From assembly GCA_035566435.1 (NCBI GenBank), contig DATMRF010000052.1, positions 1 to 18,423 of the forward strand: DNA of 18,423 nucleotides, given 5' to 3'. The stretch's first letter is position 1, and each line of letters opens with the position of its first letter. The position numbers were made by a program, and so were the translations under genes. The stretch comes from DATMRF01 sp035566435. GTDB lineage: Bacteria; Verrucomicrobiota; Verrucomicrobiia; Limisphaerales; UBA8199. Below, in pieces: positions 7,573 through 13,594 of this stretch. A model generated the notes under the pieces. It saw only the letters and a list, made by a program, of their open reading frames with translations. It ran no database searches and had not been told where the DNA came from.

Positions 7573-7650
7573 GTAGGGCGCGTTGTCCTCAACGCGCCGC
7601 GTACCTGTGAGAGCTCCGAGGAGGCGGCGCGCTGAGACAGCGCGCCCTAC
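7573..7650. repeat. Paired inverted REP-like hairpins (BIME-like)
   Basis: Two strong hairpins face each other: GGCGCGTT-GTCCTC-AACGCGCC (7577-7598) and GGCGCGCT-GAGAC-AGCGCGCC (7626-7646). The outermost GTAGGGCGCG (7573-7582) and CGCGCCCTAC (7641-7650) are exact inverse complements. The arrangement is that of a bacterial interspersed mosaic element built from two inverted REP units. Confidence 0.82.
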
Positions 7651-7689
7651 CCCCGAGCTGGCTACTTGGTGTTTCATACCTGGATCGAA

Positions 7690-7709
7690 CGGGGACGTGG
7701 CCGTCCCCG
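7690..7709. repeat. REP-like palindrome, copy 2
   Basis: Identical to copy 1 over all 20 bases, with the same downstream CCCCGGCG and a similar upstream TGGATNGAA. Confidence 0.8.
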
Positions 7710-7743
7710 CCCCGGCGGTTTGGTATCGCATGCCTGGTTTCCA

Positions 7744-7763
7744 CGGGAACGTGGCCGTCCCCG
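7744..7763. repeat. REP-like palindrome, copy 3 (imperfect)
   Basis: CGGGAACG-TGGC-CGTCCCCG differs from copies 1 and 2 by one base in the left arm. It ends 12 bp before the terminase stop codon. Confidence 0.75.
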
Positions 7764-7775
7764 CCCCGATTGGCC

Positions 7776-9674
7776 CTAGAACGTGTGGACAGTTTTCCAG
7801 ATGCGCGGGTCGTCGCTCAGGAGCATCGCCTGTTCGGGCGTCAGCGTCGCCTTGGGAGTCTTGTAAGGATGGAACCCGTTCTCGTCGGACCAGCCAGTGT
7901 CATAGCCGACCGCCGCGCCTACGGTGCACCTCCGCTCCGTGTGCGCATGAGTAGCCAGCGCCCCGGCCCAGGCAATGTCGCAATGGCTTGCGGCGTTGAG
8001 CGTGTTGCGGCCCTCGCTGAAGGCCCACCGTGTCCCGGTGTGGGTTTTGCGCAGCGCGAAATAATCGGCGGCGATGTCAGCCTCGCTTTTCGGGAACCGT
8101 TTTTCGGCGACCGAAAGCTGGTTCATAAGCGCGAATCCCAGGTCGTGTTTTTTGGCGCTGAAGTTCACTTTCAGGAACCGGCTGGAGTATTGTTTGGCGG
8201 CTTCCCAACAGATTTGGCGGCCAAGCCCGGATTCGTCACCCGCAGCCTGCAGGTTGGGGAGGTGCTTCAGGAAGTAGAACAGCACGGTCTTGAGGAAGTG
8301 CCAGTCCTCGGTCCGGCAGGTGAACAGGGCGCGGAGCCAGAGTTCGTCGCCTTTGGCTTCGTCGATGTAGATGGCGGCGAGGTCGCCCTGGCCGGAGGCG
8401 GCGACATCGAAACCGAGGCGGAACTTGCTGTTGCAGGTTGAAGGTTGAAGGTTGCAAGTGCCGCCAGCACCTCGCTTCGTCGCGGCAAGGAGGGCGGGGA
8501 AGCTTTTGAGGAGGAATTGGTGGATTTGGGATTCGCGGTCGTGGGCGCCATACGGCGTGAACTCGCCAAACTTTTTGCGGACCTGCTCAGCTTCGAGGTG
8601 GACACGCTCGATTTGGTAATCGGCGCCGCAGCGGGTAATGGCGCTGGCTTCGACGATGTGATTGGTGGCACAACCGCGCGGGTTGCACATGTAGGATTGC
8701 TCGAAAATTTCCTCATCGCGGGACCGGGCGCGGCAATCAGCGAGGAATTGGGCCGGCGAGATATCGGTGCCGCGAGCGCCGTTGATGGCCTTCACCAGGC
8801 CCTGTTGGATGGCGTCGGGCAGGGTGACCCGGAAATAGAGGTTCCAAGGGGAGCGGGGAGGTGGAGTGATGGGTTGCTGGAGTGATGGAGTAATGGATTG
8901 ATGGGTTGGTGGATTATTGGGTGGTTGAGAGTTGATAGCTGCCATCACCCCTGGTGCCCCTGCCAGCGGCAGGGTGATAGGAACCTCGGCTGGAGAAGTG
9001 TCAGCGGGCGGCAGCGGCAGGGGCGACCAGGCCTGGCCCGCCAGCCAGGCGGCGCGGGCTTCCCGGGCGAACTCGTTGAACAGTGTGTCTTCGCCGTCAT
9101 GGGAGGACCAGATGGCGAGGTCGTAGTTCCAGGTGACGCGGGCCTGGGCGGTCTCCCAGAGCACCCGTGCGTTGGGATGCTTGGCGAATTCGTCCAGCCC
9201 GACGTCGCCGCCATAGACCGACATCGCCTGCGGGTTGGCCGAAAAGGCGATGATCCGCGAGCCATTGTCGAACTTGATCACGCCCACCTTCACGTCGTCC
9301 GTGAAACTTGTGGGCCGGCCGTTTTCGTCCGGCCGATTGACCGGGAGGAGCTCCTCTCCGTGGCTGACGATGCTGCGGGTCAGGTTGAAGACTTCGGCAA
9401 ACTGGTAGCATTGGCGCACATATTCCAGCGCGCTGGGATAATCTTTGGTCGCGAAGAGGTAATCGCGGTTTTTGAACAGGACGCGTTTGCGGACGTTTTT
9501 GAAGCCGTCGGCGTAGGTCCAGCCGATGCGGACCGATTTTTCGGCCAGGGCGACGGCTTGTTTGCGTTGTTTGTGGATGCGTTTCTCGGCCTGGATCCAT
9601 TGGAGCTGGTGCGGCATGAAGTGCTTGGCGAGTTTGGAATCAGACTCGAGGGCGAGGTTGCGGAGAAAGGTCAT
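7776..9674 (-). CDS. Phage terminase large subunit-like protein (Mu gp28 type)
   Basis: The 632-residue protein is a DNA-packaging motor of the Mu gp28/terminase_6 type. The ATPase half has a Walker A-like 'AEKSVRIGWT' (44-53) and Walker B with catalytic glutamate in 'GGDVGLDEFAKH' (D161, E162). The RNase H-fold nuclease half has 'GFDVAASGQGDLAAIYI' (D423, D431), 'GDESGLG' (D480) and 'HCDIAWAGAL' (D566), so its active-site acidic residues are all present. Two low-complexity inserts interrupt it: a Pro/Gln/Ser/Thr-rich stretch at about 218-277 and 'TCNLQPSTCN' at about 406-415. Both are translations of short-period DNA repeats. The gp27-like partner lies upstream. No portal, capsid or tail gene is in the window. 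Confidence 0.82.
   Translation of the reverse strand: MTFLRNLALESDSKLAKHFMPHQLQWIQAEKRIHKQRKQAVALAEKSVRIGWTYADGFKNVRKRVLFKNRDYLFATKDYPSALEYVRQCYQFAEVFNLTRSIVSHGEELLPVNRPDENGRPTSFTDDVKVGVIKFDNGSRIIAFSANPQAMSVYGGDVGLDEFAKHPNARVLWETAQARVTWNYDLAIWSSHDGEDTLFNEFAREARAAWLAGQAWSPLPLPPADTSPAEVPITLPLAGAPGVMAAINSQPPNNPPTHQSITPSLQQPITPPPRSPWNLYFRVTLPDAIQQGLVKAINGARGTDISPAQFLADCRARSRDEEIFEQSYMCNPRGCATNHIVEASAITRCGADYQIERVHLEAEQVRKKFGEFTPYGAHDRESQIHQFLLKSFPALLAATKRGAGGTCNLQPSTCNSKFRLGFDVAASGQGDLAAIYIDEAKGDELWLRALFTCRTEDWHFLKTVLFYFLKHLPNLQAAGDESGLGRQICWEAAKQYSSRFLKVNFSAKKHDLGFALMNQLSVAEKRFPKSEADIAADYFALRKTHTGTRWAFSEGRNTLNAASHCDIAWAGALATHAHTERRCTVGAAVGYDTGWSDENGFHPYKTPKATLTPEQAMLLSDDPRIWKTVHTF
8424..8458 (-). 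repeat. 7-bp period repeat inside the terminase gene
   Basis: Units ttgcagg, ttgaagg, ttgaagg, ttgcaag (8431-8458), with a weaker unit before them. In the minus-strand frame they encode a NLQPST-type peptide. The array falls between the ATPase and nuclease halves, in frame. Confidence 0.85.
8861..8932 (-). repeat. 8-bp period repeat inside the terminase gene
   Basis: Nine consecutive octamers of the form nTGGRKTn (gtggagtg, atgggttg, ctggagtg, atggagta, atggattg, atgggttg, gtggatta and two weaker ones) translate into the Pro/Gln/Ser/Thr-rich insert of the terminase. The period and consensus match the array at 9675-9784. Confidence 0.85.
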
Positions 9675-9784
9675 AGGATTAAGGGATTGATGGATTAAGG
9701 GATTGTTGGATTAATGGATTAATGGATTGATGGATGGGTGGACTGTTGGAGTGTTGGAGTATTGGAGTATTGGAGTATTGGAAT
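9675..9784. repeat. 8-bp period repeat array between the two terminase genes
   Basis: After a 6-base partial unit, thirteen octamers follow in perfect register (aagggatt, gatggatt, aagggatt, gttggatt, aatggatt, aatggatt, gatggatg, ggtggact, gttggagt, gttggagt, attggagt, attggagt, attggaat). The array ends directly at the terminase large-subunit start codon and fills almost the whole intergenic gap. Confidence 0.92.
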
Positions 9785-9800
9785 GATGCGTGAAAGGTGA

Positions 9801-10553
9801 TCACGCGGTGGTTGATACGGCCTCGGAGGAAGAGGACGAGGCGATGGCGGCAGAAGGCGAGTCGGCCGGCGACGTGGTGACGCCGATGGTTTCCAGCTCT
9901 GGTGGGTCATCCTCAATGTCGTCGGAGCTGATCCCGAGGATGTCGTCCACGTGCCGGACAATGGCGCGGCGTTCGGAGTCCGTGAGTTTCCGTTTGGGGT
10001 CTTTGAGTTCGTGCAGGGCGGCGCGGGCTTTGGCGCAGGCATCCTGGTATTTTTGGAGGGCCAGAGTTTCGCGAGCCAGGCGGGACAAGGAATTGACGAT
10101 GCGGGTGTATTTGTCCGGGTCATCAGCGACGTTTTGACCAACGGCGGTGGCGGTGAAGTGGCCCAGAAGATCATAGATTTGAGCGGCAGCGGTTTGGAGG
10201 CCGGCCTGGGGCAGCTTGGAGGCGTCGGTGTCCTGGAGCAGATCGGCTGCGGCTTCGTACCGAGAGCGCTGATAGTCAGAGCGTTCCAGATGGGCGAGGA
10301 AGTTCTGGAAACCGGTTTGGTACCAGTTGGAAACGTTTTCGGCGTTGAGTTCGACGCCCCGCTCGGCCATGCGCTGGACGACAACGCCGTAAGTGGCGCC
10401 CTCCAAGAGCAAGTTGTTGATGGCGTCGCGCTGGGCTTTTGGGAGGGAAGGGATTTTGCCTTTCAGGCGACGAGCTACGATGGGGAGCGGGAGGGTACTG
10501 GCCGAGAGGTCGGGGGCAGGGGCCGAGTCGGGCGCCGTGGCTTGAGTATTCAT
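9801..10553 (-). CDS. Phage terminase small subunit-like protein (Mu gp27/DUF3486-like)
   Basis: The 250-residue protein has an N-terminal helix-turn-helix region (about 30-85): 'LPKAQRDAINNLLLEGATYG', 'VVVQRMAERGVELNAENVSN' and 'WYQTGFQNFLAHLE'. This matches the layout of Mu gp27/DUF3486 small terminase subunits, which recognise DNA and hand it to the gp28 motor. A helical middle follows (about 86-205), and the C-terminus is acidic and Ser-rich ('SSDDIEDDPPELE', then a serine run), probably disordered. It lies directly upstream of the large subunit, separated by the octamer array. No Shine-Dalgarno sequence is visible before the ATG at 10553. Assignment rests on order and fold pattern more than on strong identity. 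Confidence 0.65.
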   Translation of the reverse strand: MNTQATAPDSAPAPDLSASTLPLPIVARRLKGKIPSLPKAQRDAINNLLLEGATYGVVVQRMAERGVELNAENVSNWYQTGFQNFLAHLERSDYQRSRYEAAADLLQDTDASKLPQAGLQTAAAQIYDLLGHFTATAVGQNVADDPDKYTRIVNSLSRLARETLALQKYQDACAKARAALHELKDPKRKLTDSERRAIVRHVDDILGISSDDIEDDPPELETIGVTTSPADSPSAAIASSSSSEAVSTTA

Positions 10554-10570
10554 GCAAGTGAGGGGAAATT

Positions 10571-10620
10571 TTCCTTTGAAATCCTTTGAAATGCTTTGAA
10601 ATAGGTTGAAATCCTTTGAC
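10571..10620. repeat. Five iteron-like 10-bp direct repeats
   Basis: Five decamers lie in exact register: ttcctttgaa, atcctttgaa, atgctttgaa, ataggttgaa, atcctttgac. The 10-bp spacing equals about one helical turn, so a repeated motif (CTTTGAAAT) is presented on one DNA face. The array lies between the 138-aa gene and the small terminase gene. Confidence 0.88.
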
Positions 10621-10623
10621 GGG

Positions 10624-11040
10624 TTAGTTGGCCGTAGCCGGGGGCCAAGTTGTCTGGAAGCCTGTCTCCGCCAGACGCCGGCAGAACTGCTGTTGGAGGG
10701 CTTCGAGCACGATGGCCAAGGCCAGGCAGAGGCCGCTGTGAGAACCGCCGATTCTGCGCGATTCGCCCCATTTGAGGATGTTGGCGGCGTGAGTCAGGGC
10801 GGCTTCGGTCTGCTCGAACGTGGAGGGCTTGCGGATGAGGTAGTAGAAGTCAGCGAGGTGGCGGTAACGGGTGACCAGGAGAGCGAGCAGGTGTCCGGCG
10901 TCGGCGGCGGCGTGAACCTCGGACAAGGAGAGGTCGGCGGGGCGCTGGCCGATGATGAGATTAAGGAGGACGGCGAGCTGGTGGAGGCTCGGGTCAGGGT
11001 GGCGGGCGGCGGGTTGAGCGATAGCGGTCGTGTTGATCAT
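10624..11040 (-). CDS. Unknown all-helical protein of the terminase module
   Basis: The 138-residue protein has no motif I recognise. It looks wholly alpha-helical, for example 'HQLAVLLNLIIGQRPADLSL', 'GHLLALLVTRYRHLADFYYL' and 'LCLALAIVLEALQQQFCRRL'. It has no signal peptide and no clear membrane span. It is the first gene of the leftward terminase unit and is divergent from the sigma-like gene across a 304-bp intergenic region, with the iteron array immediately after its stop. Gene order suggests an accessory factor of the terminase pair, or a partner or anti-sigma of the divergent sigma protein. Neither is shown by the sequence. Confidence 0.6.
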   Translation of the reverse strand: MINTTAIAQPAARHPDPSLHQLAVLLNLIIGQRPADLSLSEVHAAADAGHLLALLVTRYRHLADFYYLIRKPSTFEQTEAALTHAANILKWGESRRIGGSHSGLCLALAIVLEALQQQFCRRLAETGFQTTWPPATAN

Positions 11041-11118
11041 ACGGTTTTTGATTTGGGGTTTTGCGTTTTGGGCGTTTGGGACCTTTAGTTCCTTTGTGTC
11101 GCACGTTTGTGACGCGCG

Positions 11119-11135
11119 GCTGTGTTCATCACAGC
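11119..11135. promoter_or_regulatory. Hairpin or operator-like inverted repeat
   Basis: GCTGTG-TTCAT-CACAGC (6-bp perfect arms, 5-base spacer), directly followed by tctatatatg. The spacing suits a dimeric repressor site next to an AT-rich promoter element. Confidence 0.35.
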
Positions 11136-11215
11136 TCTATATATGTAAGGAACGTCAGGCCCAAAATTTGCCGTCGAGGCGGTTTTCCCGGTAAAAAGGG
11201 GGTATTTCGCGGCTT

Positions 11216-11231
11216 CGGGACAGGTGTCCCG
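11216..11231. promoter_or_regulatory. Strong inverted repeat in the divergent region
   Basis: CGGGACA-GG-TGTCCCG is a 7-bp perfect inverted repeat with a 2-base centre. No T-run follows on either strand, so it is more like an operator than a terminator. Confidence 0.4.
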
Positions 11232-11309
11232 GCCCAAAAAGAGGGTTTTTGGGAGGTTGGGGGACGTTTTTGGGATAAAATTACTTGATAAATCGTGGTT
11301 GGAGGGGAG

Positions 11310-11324
11310 GAATTGGCATACAAT
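11310..11324 (+). promoter_or_regulatory. Candidate promoter of the sigma-like gene
   Basis: GAATTGGCATACAAT contains a TACAAT -10-like hexamer (11319-11324) 20 bases before the ATG at 11345. The first 12 bases recur exactly upstream of the 92-aa gene (12384-12395). The -35 region is weak. Transcription would begin about 11331, leaving a very short leader without a Shine-Dalgarno sequence. Confidence 0.35.
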
Positions 11325-11344
11325 AAGCTTGACTAAGCAGTGTT

Positions 11345-12073
11345 ATGATTGAGAAAGAGACGTATTTAGCGAAGCTGGAGCGGATCGGTAAGGAATATGA
11401 AGCAAAGGTGACGCCCGAGCAGTGGGTGCAGAGCCGGTTGCGCTGGGAGGACTGGGAGACTTTGCTGCCGGAATTGGTTCAATTTGCGAAGCAGGAAATT
11501 CGGCGGCGGCGGTGGCGAGGAATGAGGTCGGGGGTGCTGCCCGAGGGTTATGACGCGAACAGTGTGGCAGCGGAGGCGATTGCGTCGGCACTACGAGGCG
11601 AGGCGAGGCTAGCGCCGGGTTGGACGCGAGAGCGGCTGATGAAGGAACTGCAGCGGAAGGTGAGCAACGAGGTCAGGAGGCTGCACAAGCTGACGGAGGC
11701 CCGGGCGATGCGGAGCGAGTGGAAGATACTGGCCCCGGGAGCAAACGGGCAACTCCGGAGCGTGTTCGACTGGATGAAGGGGAAATTTTTAGGCAGCGTG
11801 GATGAGGCGGGATTCCAGGCGAGAGCCAAGGTGCGGAAGGAGGCCGAACTGCGGATTGCAGAAAAGTTGCACGGGGAAGATGAGCTGGTGGAGAAATTGT
11901 TTACTTGTTTGCGCGAAGGGGTGACGAAGCGGCGGGAGATTGCGGCGAAGCTTGAGATCAGTGTGGACAGGGTAACGAACTGCCGGAGGAGGCTGAACCG
12001 GAAATTGGACGAACTGGGGAAGACCGAGCCGGGGTGCCCGCCGTGGGTGATTGAGGAATGGAAAGCGAAGTGA
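11345..12073 (+). CDS. ECF-like RNA polymerase sigma factor
   Basis: The 242-residue protein has two sigma-like parts. Residues about 40-125 resemble sigma region 2 of the large ECF families of Planctomycetota and Verrucomicrobiota: 'FAKQEIRRRRWRGMRSGVLP', 'GYDANSVAAEAIASALRGE' and a helix 'LMKELQRKVSNEVRRLHKL'. Residues about 178-224 form a region 4 helix-turn-helix: 'LFTCLREGVTKRREIAAKLE' then 'ISVDRVTNCRRRLNRKLDEL'. It is divergent from the terminase module and probably controls it, or is a phage-type late-gene activator; this is an inference. No Shine-Dalgarno sequence precedes the ATG. Its stop directly abuts a pseudopilin remnant. Confidence 0.68.
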   Translation: MIEKETYLAKLERIGKEYEAKVTPEQWVQSRLRWEDWETLLPELVQFAKQEIRRRRWRGMRSGVLPEGYDANSVAAEAIASALRGEARLAPGWTRERLMKELQRKVSNEVRRLHKLTEARAMRSEWKILAPGANGQLRSVFDWMKGKFLGSVDEAGFQARAKVRKEAELRIAEKLHGEDELVEKLFTCLREGVTKRREIAAKLEISVDRVTNCRRRLNRKLDELGKTEPGCPPWVIEEWKAK

Positions 12074-12313
12074 GGCGGCGAAACGCTGGAGACCGCGGCT
12101 GACGCGGATGGGAATGTGGGCGGGTTTGCCACCGCCCGCCACGAGGCCATCAGACCCGCAAACGTGCCGCGTAACGTGGCTCCAGGAAGCAAATTGCCCG
12201 GGGCGATTGACATCGGTATGGCCGATGGCCACGCGGAATTAGTCCCGCTGGAGCGGCCTTGAACCTTGTCCTGGCATCTGGATTGGCAAACCCCGGCCGT
12301 GCGGCCACCGTGA
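12074..12313 (+). pseudogene. C-terminal remnant of a type II pseudopilin (H-X9-DG family)
   Basis: The frame continuing directly from the sigma stop reads 'ATARHEAIRPANVPRNVAPG' and then 'LPGAIDIGMADGHAELVPLE', the C-terminal signature of the abundant prepilin-type H-X9-DG proteins of Verrucomicrobiota and Planctomycetota. A premature TGA at 12260-12262 interrupts it. After the stop the same frame continues 'TLSWHLDWQTPAV', which is the normal family ending, to a final TGA at 12311. The N-terminal prepilin helix is missing, so this is a truncated, decayed gene. It may mark where the terminase/sigma module joined older chromosome. Confidence 0.82.
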
Positions 12314-12383
12314 GATTGGCTCGGCCGCGTCTCGCTGCCCCCAGGTTGAGAGCCGGCGCGCGTTTTTTCTTTACCTCCGAGAC

Positions 12384-12398
12384 GAATTGGCATACGAT
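12384..12398 (+). promoter_or_regulatory. Candidate promoter of the 92-aa/MBL/membrane operon
   Basis: GAATTGGCATACGAT shares its first 12 bases with the element at 11310 and offers a -10-like TACGAT (12393-12398), with TTTACC (12370-12375) 17 bases upstream as a possible -35. The ATG at 12397 lies inside this element, which favours the later start at 12415. Confidence 0.4.
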
Positions 12399-12414
12399 GC
12401 CGCCCGAGGACCAG

Positions 12415-12693
12415 ATGGCTAAGGAAATTTCCTTTTGCGGAGACCATGGGAACGGGCCGAGTGTCGGTGCAGCTTTATTCCACTACTTCGGCCCGGAAGG
12501 CCGTGAAATCCTGAATGCCCCCCGGGACAAAAACGCCACCGACGGCGAACTCCAATTCCTCCTGCCCAAGGCCCTGAAAGTCCCGCCGATTTCACACGAC
12601 GGCAACGTGAACGAAATCGTCGGCAAATTTGGTGGCGCGGACCGGCTGCGCAACGCCGTGAACCAACGGCAACCGCTGCTGTATACGGCTTAA
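12415..12693 (+). CDS. 92-aa protein of unknown function, first gene of an MBL/membrane operon
   Basis: The product begins 'MAKEISFCGDHGNGPSVGAA' and contains 'FHYFGPEGREILNAPRDKN' and 'VNEIVGKFGGADRLRNAVNQ'. I do not recognise the family. There is no signal peptide or membrane segment; the protein is small, mixed alpha/beta and soluble. The start at 12415 was chosen because GAGGA lies five bases upstream; an in-frame ATG at 12397 has no such site. The stop is 21 bp before the MBL-fold gene, so these are co-transcribed. Its position suggests a small partner or regulator (for example an adaptor or sensor) of the MBL enzyme, but nothing in the sequence proves that. Confidence 0.6.
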   Translation: MAKEISFCGDHGNGPSVGAALFHYFGPEGREILNAPRDKNATDGELQFLLPKALKVPPISHDGNVNEIVGKFGGADRLRNAVNQRQPLLYTA

Positions 12694-12714
12694 CCGAATT
12701 CCCAGAGAGCACGA

Positions 12715-13590
12715 ATGAGCACCATCAAATCATTCTCGGTTGGGGATGGAGACATGTTTTACATCAACCACAACAGCGACAGCTTCACGATCATCGATTG
12801 CTGTTTTGACCCGACCGACGACGCCATTTTGAACGAGGTGTGCGCGCTGAGCCGCAGGAAAGGAATTCAACGGTTCATCTCGACGCACCCCGACGATGAC
12901 CATATCTTGGGCTTGGAGTTGTTGGACAAGAAAATCGGGCTCGTTAATTTCTACTGTGTTCGCAACGCCGCCAGAAAACCTGACGAGACTGAAAGCTTCA
13001 AAAAATACTGCTCACTGCGAGACTCGGACAAGGCGTTCCATATCTTTGCGGGGTGCACGCGCAAATGGTTGAACCAAGGGGGCGACGGGAGAGACGCGGC
13101 TGGGATCGAGATCCTGTGGCCGAATCTCGATAACGAAAACTTTAAGGAGGCTCTCGCAGCGGCCGCGCAGGGCGAAAGTCCAAACAACATCTCGCCGGTT
13201 ATCAAGTATTCGGTCAACAAAGGCGCGACGTTCCTCTGGATGGGCGATCTAAAAACTGAGTTCATGGAAGCGATAGAGGACGTTCTGAACTTGCCCCGAG
13301 TCGACATTCTTTTCGCTCCGCACCATGGTCGAGATAGCGGCGAGATTCCTGAGTCGCTTCTCACGGGTATGTCGCCAAAGATCATCGTCATTGGAGAAGC
13401 GCCAAGCGAGCATCTCAACTATTATCAGGGATACAACACGATCACCCAAAACTCCGCAGGCGACATCGTTTTCAATTGTGAAGATGGCAAAGTGCACATT
13501 TTCGCCTCATATGACTATGAGGTCGATTATCTCGACGACGAACCGCAAACCCTAGCGAGCTTCAACTACGTTGGGACACTGACGCTTTGA
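12715..13590 (+). CDS. ComEC/Rec2-type metallo-beta-lactamase-fold hydrolase
   Basis: The 291-residue soluble protein has the ComEC/Rec2-like MBL core. The metal-binding motif is 'STHPDDDHILG' (H58, D60, D62, H63), followed by 'NNISPVIKY' (about 157-165), the second metal region 'FLWMGDL' (G177, D178) and 'FAPHHGRDSG' (H203, H204). The family contains nucleases and phosphodiesterases, and stand-alone members often occur in defence islands. The membrane domain of ComEC is absent, but the next gene supplies four membrane helices. A good AGAGAG precedes the ATG at 12715. The C-terminal 50 residues are acidic ('YEVDYLDDEPQ'). The substrate is unknown; nucleic acid or a nucleotide signal is an inference. 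Confidence 0.8.
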   Translation: MSTIKSFSVGDGDMFYINHNSDSFTIIDCCFDPTDDAILNEVCALSRRKGIQRFISTHPDDDHILGLELLDKKIGLVNFYCVRNAARKPDETESFKKYCSLRDSDKAFHIFAGCTRKWLNQGGDGRDAAGIEILWPNLDNENFKEALAAAAQGESPNNISPVIKYSVNKGATFLWMGDLKTEFMEAIEDVLNLPRVDILFAPHHGRDSGEIPESLLTGMSPKIIVIGEAPSEHLNYYQGYNTITQNSAGDIVFNCEDGKVHIFASYDYEVDYLDDEPQTLASFNYVGTLTL

Positions 13591-13594
13591 AACG

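Larger units (their letters stand above)
11041..11344. promoter_or_regulatory. Divergent control region between terminase module and sigma gene
   Basis: This 304-bp gap separates two divergent transcription units. It contains two hairpins (11119-11135 and 11216-11231), a tatatat stretch at 11138-11144, purine/T-run-rich sequence (11190-11280) and a -10-like TACAAT just before the sigma gene. Short frames cross it but none looks like a protein. Confidence 0.5.

Noticed and set aside
7133..7592. Overlapping open frames on both strands (about 136-147 codons) in the gap upstream of the lipoprotein gene
   Set aside because: They overlap each other, run into the REP palindromes and have compositions typical of chance frames in GC-rich DNA.
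9675..9784. CRISPR array
   Set aside because: Units are 8 bp with no spacers and no cas genes. It is a short tandem repeat.
11061..11288. A 75-codon plus-strand frame in the divergent control region
   Set aside because: Its product is Gly/Phe/Lys-rich with no domain pattern, it has no ribosome-binding site, and the region is full of hairpins and homopurine tracts. It fits a regulatory region better.
11310..11330. Sigma-54 (-24/-12) promoter reading of TTGGCATAC
   Set aside because: The GC at -12 with the correct spacing is absent, and a TACAAT -10-like hexamer explains the site more simply.
12259..12414. Longer start for the 92-aa gene at 12259 or 12397
   Set aside because: The upstream part overlaps the pseudopilin remnant and the promoter candidate, while 12415 has a well-spaced GAGGA.
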